NCBI GenBank assembly: GCA_947396885.1
Contig: OX377204.1
Coordinates: 45,681,139 to 45,745,138, forward strand
Direction of reading: 5' to 3'
DNA from: Heligmosomoides polygyrus polygyrus
Taxonomy: Eukaryota; Nematoda; Chromadorea; Rhabditida; Heligmosomidae
DNA: 64,000 bases
Below the pieces are notes generated by a model that had not been told where the DNA came from, ran no database searches, and saw only the letters and a program-made list of their open reading frames with translations. This document shows, in pieces, positions 24,546 to 34,700 of this stretch. The translations under genes were made by a program, and so were the position numbers. Position 1 is the stretch's first letter. Each line of letters opens with the position of its first letter.

Positions 24546-24728
24546 CTTAGATCTAACCAGATTCTCCTGATGTCGCGTCCTATTGACGTGGCCATTTTCG
24601 ATATCCACCAACACCATGGTCAGTCGATATGGAGGAGGGTCGTTGAGCGGTCGGTGGCGGATCGCGGCTCTTCCACCGCCGCTACAGGAGAGCACTGGGA
24701 GACGGGAGCAGTTCCTCCACGAGCACCT

Positions 24729-24955
24729 TGGACGCACTACACCCTGGAGTCCCTTCACTAGCCGAGTTGTGCGCTCGAAGAGCGCACAACCCATCTCCGA
24801 TGTCCCCCTCAGCGACGAAAGCATTCTTGGCACGAGCCGCCTGGATGGCCCACACCCCGGAGTCCCTTCCCTAGCCGAGTTGTGCGCTCGAAGAGCGCAC
24901 AACCCATCTCCGATGTCCCCTCAGCGACGAAAGCAGTCTCGGCACGGATTGATGT
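24729..24955 (+). repeat. 113-bp tandem duplication with a perfect hairpin
   Basis: The segment CTGGAGTCCCTTC..AGCCGAGTTGTGCGCTCGAAGAGCGCACAACCC appears twice, with GCCGAG at 24761 and 24874. Each copy contains the perfect palindrome GTTGTGCGCTC-GAA-GAGCGCACAAC. It sits inside a ~480-base block separating the two 42-bp repeat blocks. Confidence 0.8.
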
Positions 24956-25029
24956 GCAAGTTTGCGTGGTACTCCAGCAGGAGCTGGCATATTGCCAGCG
25001 GAGCAAGTGGTTAGTTCTAATGGCTATCC

Positions 25030-25205
25030 ATCTTCAGTACGTCTTTTGGATCTTAACTCACGACGTCTAGCGCAGGTCTTCTGAATCTTACTCACAACGT
25101 CTAGCGCAGGTCTTCTGAATCCCTACGCGCGTTAGACGACATTTTCAGCACGTTTTTTGAATCCCTACGCAAGCTGGACGACGTCTAGGGCACGCCTCCT
25201 TAATC
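25030..25205 (+). repeat. ~42-bp tandem repeat, block 2
   Basis: Same unit as 24170-24545: GAATCCCTACGCGCGTTAGA, CGACATTTTCAGCACG, GCTGGACGACGTCTAG. Confidence 0.7.
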
Positions 25206-25417
25206 CCTACGCTCTGTACTTCATCCCCATTCATACCCTGACGCGCTGCCCCTTGAATATCTCGTAAACTTGGACGATCAGCCGCCAAGGATAAGTTCGC
25301 CAGCAATCGCCCATGGTTAAATTCAAAGAAAGCCCGGCTGGCATACGCCGCTCTGTCGTAGGCATCTGTTAACCGCAATAAAGACTTGCATCAATCCTGG
25401 CTACGCTGAAGAAATGA

Positions 25418-25484
25418 AGAATGTCTAATTGATCAGTGCCGCTCACGTCATGTGTGTGAGCGGCACTGATCAATTAGACATTCT
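25418..25484. repeat. Perfect 29-bp-arm hairpin just 3' of the receptor gene
   Basis: The arms 25418-25446 and 25456-25484 are perfect reverse complements (AGAATGTCTAATTGATCAGT...), separated by the 9-base loop GTCATGTGT. It starts 13 bases beyond the stop codon of the minus-strand receptor gene and so would lie in its 3' UTR. It could be a tiny foldback insertion or a transcribed hairpin. Confidence 0.9.
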
Positions 25485-25497
25485 GGGCGGAAGCGTG

Positions 25498-25765
25498 TTA
25501 CTGATTCGGAAAAGAAGAATGAGCCCCTCTGCTATAGGAGTGAGGCAAGTGCTTGTCCACAAACCTGATCGTCGTCGAGCATAATAACAGGAGAACGGGA
25601 TTTAGAGCAGAATTCGTGCAGAACACGAGCATCACTGTAAATCCAGCCCACTTCCCCTCTCCAGTGCCATGAGTGATTACCACTTGACCGACGATGAACA
25701 CCACCATGTTGATGAGACATGGTAGAATAAGCCTGGTATTAGAGAACACTTCATAACTTCGGTGC
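25498..25765 (-). CDS. Receptor exon 5 (TM6, TM7, tail)
   Basis: Phase 2 in: one base completes the Met codon, then HRSYEVFSNTR and TM6-TM7, ending in a Ser/His tail and TAA at 25498-25500. The acceptor TACATAG is weak. ACCAG further in (about 25726) is an alternative that would shorten loop 3. Confidence 0.72.
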
Positions 25766-28700
25766 CTATGTACATCGATTTGACCAAAGTCACCTGCTTT
25801 CGATGTTGTTGTGTACCAAATGTAGGGGAGTACTTCCTTTGAATACTGATCGCCTCCGTCGCACCAGCAGTACAACTGTCCATCTAGAATTGGGGGACTT
25901 AATGCGGAATTTTGTAGAGTGTATAACTGTTTGGCGACGCATGTTTCTCAGTGGTAACTGGGTCACCTTTCAAACCTCGCTTGCCTTCTCCAGGCTCTGA
26001 AGAAAGCAATTACGCCGAAGCGTCAACTGAATAAAGCGTGGTTACCAATCTTGGCTCCCGCTCGAAGATCCCAATTAGCGTCCAGGACATGCCAAGATTT
26101 AACGGCAGTCGATCATGGAATATGTTTCTCATCAACTGTTGCTGTTTGGATTAGCGTCCACTTGAAACGTTAGCCCTTTCTATAGAGGAACAAGGGTTCT
26201 GCTGGGAGGGGGACGTTCTGCCTGAAAGCGGCGTGCGCAAGGAAGCGAGACAGTGCCTGCGGAGAAATTTAGCGTCGACTCGCGCCGTGACACCCGCCGC
26301 CTCGCACTCAGATAGACAGCCCTCGCCGCGGAGGCGATGGTGACCCATCCAACCAGGGGAGCCTGTAGGTCGACCAGATTTGGTGTGATTACAGTCAATA
26401 GGGGAACAGGAGACTCAGACGGCTTGCAGTGGCAGTCCAGAAATTGAGATTGATCTGAACCAGGCCATCTCCTATATTAGGATTTCGAGCTCTATCGAGT
26501 GAGCCAGAAAAGAGTCTTGCCTCAATAACCCTTACAACATTTTTTTGAGGCGCTGTTTAATAGAATTAGTTACAAATCGATATGCAAAATTATTCAAAAT
26601 CTCACAGCTCTTTAACAGTTTGAAATTCAAAGCCACAACAATCAAATGGAATTAGATAGAATAAGTTGCATAACTGTATCTAAATTTCCTCAACAACATA
26701 AACTCAATATCACAACGATCACAAGCGAAAGACAACAATGAGAACAACGACAACCACACCTTAAACATGCTTTGTTTCGCCTCTACCTTCATACAAAACA
26801 TGTTTAAAATTAGTTACCCCGAGGCTCTTCAGTGAAGAGGGTAACTAATTAACTTGGTTGTTAGTACATTACAAAGTAATACATTAGTGTGCTTTATGTA
26901 CCAACAACCAAGTTTTACAAATGAAAAGACACACAAAACACACAAAAAAACCTTTATTTTAATTTCACTTTTTTGTTTACTTTTTATTTATCTATTATAT
27001 AGATTGTTTTCTATTTCTTTATTTTTTTATTATTTTTTTAATCTTTTAATTTTAAAAATTTTATGTTTATATTTATTTATATACACATTTCTATTTTTTA
27101 TTTATTAAAAATTTAATCTTTGTATTTTTATATAAAACGATATTCTTTAATTGTAAACTCACCACTTCTCGCGAAAGATAGCAATAAAATGAGAATAACG
27201 TTTGAGTTAAAGCATATCACTACCATTATCATTACCAGTCACAATATAATGTTTCACATTCTATTCCTCTCTTATTCTGAGTTATTTTCGCAATTAGTCC
27301 ATAGACTATTCTATAGACTGTTATTATTTCTGTGTTTTATACTTTATATTATAATTAAGCAAATTAGGAATGAAATGTGGAACATCGTAGTGATCGTATT
27401 TATATAATAAATACTTATTTCTATTCAAACATTTCGTTATATTCTTTATAATTATATCTACTGGATAGTCAACTTTAACAAGTCTAGTTATCAACTTAAC
27501 AAGGTTTTCAACAAAATCGTTAAAAGCTGTGCAACATCTAATTAATCTTAGTGTTTCGGTAAATATGATTGATTTTTTAATTTTAATAGATATATTTGAG
27601 TTGAAATGTGGGAATCTAATAACATAAAATTTAAAACTGTCTGTTTTATTGTATAATTTTGTTACTAACTTATTGTTAATAATTTTGATGTTGAGATCAA
27701 GGTAATTGCAGTCGTAGTCTGACTCATGTGTTGTTTCAAGCTGAAGAGAATTTTCGTATGTTTCGCTAAGTAGATTTTGTATATATTCATTATTTTTATT
27801 ATGAATTATAAGAATATCATCCATATATCTAAATGGGTGTATGTTTACGTATCGTTTTTGTGTTACTAATTTTTTGCAAAATTTGTATTCAAATACTGAT
27901 AACGTAAGATCAGCAAGTAAAGGACTACAATTACTTCCCTGTGGTACCCCTTCAATTTGTTTATAAATTATGCCTGCAAAAATTGTAAAGCTATTTTTAA
28001 GTAAATATTCAGTGAAAAACATTAAATCTTCCTCTGTATAATATCTGTATTTATTTATAGTATTATTATTATAATATATATTATTGTGTCCATTATATGC
28101 AAGATATTTTTTACCTGCATTGCGAAAACATATTTTGATTAATTCTTTTATATTTCTCAAAATTATATTGTGAGGAAGACTAGTAAACATATTAGTAAAG
28201 TCTGCTGAAAACAGTTTACAATTTTTGATGTTGATTTTACTTATTTTATCAGATATGTTTATGTTATTAATAGACCAATAACCGATGAAATTTTTATTTC
28301 TAGATGTTATTATATTAATATATTTAATAAAATGTTGCTTTAAGAAAGTAAAAATTATAGTCATTTCTTTTGAAAGAGGTTTTATGGAGCTATTATAAGC
28401 TCCAGTTATAAACCTAAACTTGACTGGATTTTTGTGTAATTTTGGTAAACTATATATCAACGGAACTATTTCTGTTCCTTCAACTTTAATTTTATTATTT
28501 AAACATAATATTTTATGTCTGTTGATAATTTCAAGTTCATTTTCAGAGTTATATATTTCATATGTTTGATTAAATCTTGAAATTTTCAACTCACCATTTT
28601 CTGAAACAATCCCCATCTCTTTGGCTAAAGTGATTAAATAGAATTTCTTACAAATGAAACTGTAATTATTATTTGCTTTATCAAGAGGGCAGATAACAAA

Positions 28701-31700
28701 ATTTTTCTTTAAAAAGTTCAAGTATTCTATATTATGTGTATTTAAATTTCTAAAAGATCTATTGTTTTCTATATTAATTTGATATAGTAAAGATTTCCAG
28801 ATTTTTTTCTTCAAAATATTTAGTTTCTCTTTTATCAAATTAAGGTGGAAGTCTTTTAACTTATATTTATTTTTAATTTTGTCAAGGAATAACGAAAAAA
28901 CTTCTTCAAACCAGTGTTGAATGTTTTCCTTTGAAACATTATGTTTTGGAACAAATTTTTTGCCTTTTTTAATTAAATTTTTGATAATTTTATCTGAAAT
29001 TATTTCTAGGTTACCTGTGATAATATGTTTATGTGTTATATCAATAAACTTTTTATACTTTTCTTCAATACATAAACATTTACTATTAAAGATAGAATTT
29101 AGTTCTGACAAGTTTGTGCTTCTTATTATTGTATTATAATTAAACATTTTCTTGGAAAAAGAAGGTTGTGATTTAAATACACATCTAAAAGGCAACATCC
29201 TTTTATTGGAATTATTTTCTATAATTACACGTATATAGCTATTATTAAACATTTTATTTAAGTTAACTCTATCTAGAACACTATTTATATATGTGACTCC
29301 AACATTAACATAGTATGTTTATGCTCTGATTTTAAACATTTACTTTTACTTTCGTTAAAACAGAATTTACACAACATGCTAACAAGAATTCTATATTTAT
29401 TTTCATCTATATTATTAAAGTGTTCTTTATTACATGTTATTTTTATAACTTTTTTAAGATATTTTTTCTTGAAGGTATTAATGTATCTATACATTTCCAC
29501 TATCGAATTCATTTGATTAAATCTATTAAAAAATTCATCAGGACTGAATGTATCGCATGTGTTATGACTTTCTCGTTTTTTATTCCTTTTGCCGTTTCTT
29601 TTCTTAATTTTTCTAATTTTTAAATTATAGAACGGGTGATTTTCTTTATACATTAAGGGATTATCAATATCAGATATATTTCCATAGCCTTTAATATGAT
29701 CATTGAAACCAAAAGGATGAGCTGTATTAATTAATTTAATCCAGAAAAGTTCTTTTTGTAAAAGAATATCTTTGTCTACATTATCCTCTAAGGAGTCTAA
29801 AATAGTTATATTGATTGAAAGGTTATTGCAATTATTTCCAAAATGCGTATATAAACATTTATTAATTTTTGGGTTTTTAATTTGGGACAGGTGTTCTCTA
29901 ATTCTGTATTTTAATTTTCTAGTTGTAATTCCAATATATTGTTTTTGACAATCGTTACATGCTATGCAATATACAACATTACTTATGTTGCAATTATCAT
30001 TGCTTCTATTATGGGTGTTAATCCTTAAATTTGTGACTGAAGAATGAACATATTCAGTTTTATTGATCATTGTACAAATATTACAATTTTCAGAACAATT
30101 ATTACATTTGTTGTCATTTCCAAAATTATCTAAAATATTAATACCATTAACCTTACTCTTAGCAAAACTATTATTTTTATAGTAATGGTTTTGGTTGTGG
30201 GGGTTACAAGTGTGTGTTCTTTGAGCAGGCCAAAATAATAAAGTGTAGAACAGGCCCAAGCTCTACACTGTTTTGAACTTTGGGGAGGTATTTAGTGGGG
30301 CTGCCTCTGGGTTACCGCAGGTATGTGGTCCATACCACCCTATTGTGTTCCTTCAAATGTAAATAATTATGTTAAATTAATTAGTAATGTTTGTATATAT
30401 TTTTTGAAGGAACGGTTCTTTTGGAAGCACAGGAGTTTTCCCCAGCAAACTCCTGCTTTTATCACTCCATCAAAAGAACCCCTTTTTTATTAGGTAAGAG
30501 GTGTGGTCCTCTTATTCCTTGATTTCAACTGAACGTATGAATTAGAACACACATCAGAATCAAGTTTTTTAATTGAAATTATCGTGAAAGTGAATTTTAA
30601 TATTATTATAACTGATGTTATTTTTCTAAAACGATTTTTCACTTAAAAAATAATTGTTTGCATAATTTTCAACAAATACGAATATTGAAAAAATATTAAA
30701 AATTAATGCTTCTCTTTTTCTTCTCTTTTTTCTTCTCTTTTCTTTCTTTTCTTCTCTTTTCTTTTTTTCTTTTCTTTCTTTTCTTTTTTTGTTCTCTTTT
30801 TCTAAGTTTCGTTAGATAAAGGATAAAGGATAAAGGACGGCGTTACTCAATCCCTTCTGGGATGCGCCAGCGCATTCTACTTCTACGGGATGTCGTGGAG
30901 GCGACATGAATGCGTATTTGGCCATACAATGACTTGCGGTGGCCAGCCGATGAACAAGTCAGCGCTCTATCCTTCCCAGACAAGTCTGGTACCAATTCAC
31001 CGACCCCGGAGGGATGGAAGGCTTGGTTGGCCTGGGCGGGAAATTCAAACCAGGAACCTGGTATCGGGTGCACGCGGCAGCCGCGCCTCCTCCGACTGCG
31101 CTACACGCGCCCCATATGGTTAGATATAAGCTTTTATTTATATCAGAATTAACTAAGAGGCATGCTTCCAGGCTACTGATGTGAACCCTACCATCTCCTT
31201 TATTAGAATTTCGATTTCTATCGAATGAGCTAGAAATTATCCTGCCTAATAACACTTAAGGCGACTTTTTGGGCGTTGTTTGTTTTCGTTAAATATCAGT
31301 TTTCATTTATATCAGAATTAATTGCGAGGCATGCTCCCAGGCTGAAATTGCGCGAGGAATATAAACAGATGGACTAGAAACCTTCTAAGAGCACCCCAAG
31401 TGCTCAACCTTTTGAAAACGACATTATGACCCTTCAATGCATAGAGCATGTTCTCAGTCTGAAATTGCTCGACGAGTTCAGTTTAATAATTGGTAGACCT
31501 CCTGAAAACACCTAACTAGGGAAGGGTTTCGAACTCCCATGAAACTTCAAGTGGAGACCAGGACCATTAGAAAGAGCTCGGAATGCTGATTACGAATATG
31601 CGTGTCAAAATTGCAAAATAAAATTCCTGAACGAGTAGTTGCCTGCCGAAATCGGGGGCCTCACTACAGGCTGGTTGTGCGACTCCGACTCGTGGCGCTG

Positions 31701-34700
31701 GTCATCAGGGCTCCGTAAGAAGGGCCTGCCAGCCGCGGCGGTGGCGCGGATGTAGTGCTCCTGCTCATCAGGTGCCACTCGTAGGTTCGGTTCCCGTTGC
31801 TGCCCGTTTTTTGCAAACCATAATTCATCTTCGAAATGACCTTTTGTTCTGAACTATGACACGTGTCTGAAAAAATAAATAGCCGGGAAAGCTACCATAC
31901 ACGTTTGTAAAAATTCTTGAAGGCAAGAAACTGCTATGGAGACATTTTTATCTATTATTTTCACAAATAGACTTTAAATCATATATTGAATAACTAGAGA
32001 TGTTTCTAACAACCTTGGCATTCATGGAACAAAGCAAAACATGATAAGGAAGAACTAGATGTCGTTGATCTACTGCTTTTTCTTCACTCACTATGTCTTT
32101 TTCACCAGCAAAGGTGGTGTCCATTCTTTTCGCTGGATTTGGGGTGCCAGAGTAAATAAAAATGTCACCATAGCAGTTTTTTGCCTTCAAGCATTTTTAC
32201 AAACGTGTATAGTAGTTTTCCCCGCTATTTAATCGGACACGTGTCATAATTCAGAGCGAGAGGTATTTTCGAAGATGAATTATGATTTGCGAAAACTGGT
32301 GAGGCCCCCGATTTCGGTAGGCTACAACTCGCTCAGGAGTTTCATTTTGCAATTTCGACACCCATATTCGTAAGCAGCATACCGAGCTCGTTCTAGTGAT
32401 CCTGGTCTCAACTAGAAGTTCCATGGGAGGTCGAAATGCTTCCCTAGTAAGTACTCTGGTTTTCTCAACCGTTTCATGACTGTCTCCTAACTCGTTAATT
32501 GGTGGGGTGACATTGGCTATGGGACGCGATATCAAATTACTGTTAGAAGCCGCAAACGACTGGGCGAGCAATATGAAGTATTGTGTGATGCAATTTATTT
32601 TCGGTGAACATTAGATTTGACGAAGCACCTATGCAGTCTTAGTCTCGGTATACATATATGGTGTGTGCATTATAAAGTTCCATAGAAAAATCAGTTACGA
32701 AATGCTAAAGAGATGTCATATTGAAACGAACGCTTTAAACTTCTGTTAGAAGTTCTCCCGCCTATCTAGTTGGATTCCTCGTGCAATTTTAGCCTGGAAG
32801 CATGTCTCGCGTTTAATCCTGATATATGTGGACAGAAACCGATATTTAGCGAAAAATAGCGCCTGAAAAAACTCGCTTCAAGGGTTAGTGAGGCAGGATT
32901 TTTTCTGGATCATTCGATAGAGCTCAAAATTCTAGTACAGGAAATGGTAGGGTTCACATCTGTAGTATGGAAGCATGCCTCGCAATTAATTCTGATATAA
33001 GTTAACACTGATATTTAATGAAAATTAACAACGCCTAAAAGCCGCTATAAGGGTTATTTAGGCAGGATAATTTTTGGCTCATTCGGTAGGGATCGAAATT
33101 CTAATATAGAAAATGGTAGAGTTCAAATCAGTAGCCTGGAAGCATGCCTCGTAGTTAATTCTGATATAAATAAAAACTGATATTTAACTAAAGTTAAACA
33201 GCGCCTGAAAAAATCGTTTTAACTGTTATTGAGGCAAGATTTTTTCTTGGCTCATTCGATGGAGCTCGAAATTCTAATATAGAAGATGGTAGGGTTCAGA
33301 TCAATTCCAATTCCTGGCTGCCAATGCAAGCCGTCTGAGCCTCCTATCCCTCTATCGACTGTAACCACACCAAATCTGGTCGAACTCCCCTGGTTGGAGG
33401 GTCACCATCGCCTCCGCGGCGAGGGCTGTCTGGCTGAGTGCGAAGCGGCAGGTGTCACGGTGTGAGTCGACGCTAATTGGCTCCACAGGCACTGTCCCGC
33501 GTCTCTGCCCGCGCCGCTTTCAGGCAGAACGTCCCTCACCCCGTCCTGCTAAATATTCCTGCCGAATAGCTTCCTTCAAAACTGCCTAAATTGTTTTATG
33601 CTCGGGACGGCAGTGTCCCCGTCCATAGGCGAAATCCTCTTTTTAATGGTAGTCCTGCTGAGTTAATTTTCCTGTCATACACTGGAGCTCTATAATAGAT
33701 GTCCCAGCGTCCTATTTTATCTAAATCGCATCGAGAAACTCAAATATCTTGAGACCAGGGATGTGCGGAATTTCCGTTTCCGCGTTCCGAATTCCGGTTT
33801 CCGGCCATTTTAGGCTCTTCCGTTCCGTTCCGTGTTCCGCCTGTTTTTAGGCCGGAAGGCGGAAACGGAAATGGGCTCTGTTCCACACTGTTTTCTACTG
33901 AACACAGTCAGCTTATCAATCAAAAAGAGTTCTCCTTCAATTGTGAGAGAAATACTGTTTGATAACTCCAGTATTAATAATCTTAAAATTGGCTAGGCTA
34001 CCAAAAAAACACAACGCTGGGTGCAGGGCAAAATTAGTGTGCCACAAAGGCTATGCACGCATTATATGCAAAGAAGCCCCATTTGCCGACCTCTGTGGAC
34101 TTGACCCGGGAGGGCGCCAGCCGGACTTTGTAAGCATATCGCGCAGTATCATAAGACAAAGGGTTCAGTGAAGGTTGTGCCATGCGGTTGTCTTCCAAGA
34201 TTAGATCAGTGTTCCTGATCAGTGGTGCAAATTTCAATTTTTAATTTTGTTAGGTGTGATACTCATCCATAGGGAGTTATGCGATTCATTGTTTAATCAG
34301 GCATCACGAATATTTAGTATGAGCTGTTATTTTGATTGACTATGGTGACTATTGAATTCTGACACAAAACAATTGCTTCGAGAGCCACCTTGGAACTGTT
34401 CAGCTGTGTCACCTTGAGCGTAGGGTTTCTAGGCTGGCACAGACTGAATATTCCTGTGGAAGTGTGGACCCACCATGACTAGTCAGTCATCCAATTATCA
34501 TCTTAGATCCCAGAATGAATTCTGGGTGCTGGTGTTGGTGATTACAATGTAACTGCTAATCTTGAGCATGTAGAGATATCTGTGCAGTCACCACGTCGTC
34601 CTAGGCGCCACAGGTTTCTAAAAATGTTGAGAGGAAAATTTTCCTGGTCGGAAAATGATCTAGGTGAAGTAACCTCAAGTGGTTAAGTCGGTTAGGTCTA

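Larger units (their letters stand above)
26575..30710 (-). mobile_element. Penelope-like retroelement with permuted GIY-YIG - RT order
   Basis: A strikingly AT-rich ~4.1-kb block interrupts the left arm of the foldback element. Read on the minus strand it has a structured 5' region (about 30480-30241), an ORF with a GIY-YIG endonuclease (30259-29285), an ORF with a reverse transcriptase (29252-27324), an AT-rich 3' region and a terminal hairpin (26810-26855). The endonuclease precedes the RT, the reverse of canonical Penelope elements and as known for the Chlamys/Naiad-type groups. A truncated second copy at 59053-60567 shows the same order. Limits are approximate. Confidence 0.85.
26200..33545. 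mobile_element. Large foldback element (~1.4-kb arms) split by later insertions
   Basis: The right arm, about 32158-33545, is matched in reverse complement by left-arm pieces 26200-26570, 30800-30818 and 31119-31960. Outer ends share GACGTTCTGCCTGAAAGCGG on the left and its complement on the right. Further matches are the CTCGCCGCGGAGGCGATGG block, the CGAGGCATGCTTCCAGGCT blocks, the CGAAATCGGGGGCCTCA block and the innermost TTTTTGCCTTCAAG / CTTGAAGGCAAGAAA. The loop is about 200 bases (31960-32158). Arms contain ~170-bp internal tandem units (32800, 32966, 33137). Without the inserted Penelope element and SINEs it would be about 3 kb. No coding capacity was recognised. Confidence 0.82.

Noticed and set aside
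24583..25014. 143-aa ORF
   Set aside because: Spans a 113-bp tandem duplication; the opposite strand is equally open; no domain.
26810..26855. Hammerhead ribozyme at the Penelope-like element end
   Set aside because: CUGAAGA occurs on the minus strand, but the required GAAA and the third stem are absent.
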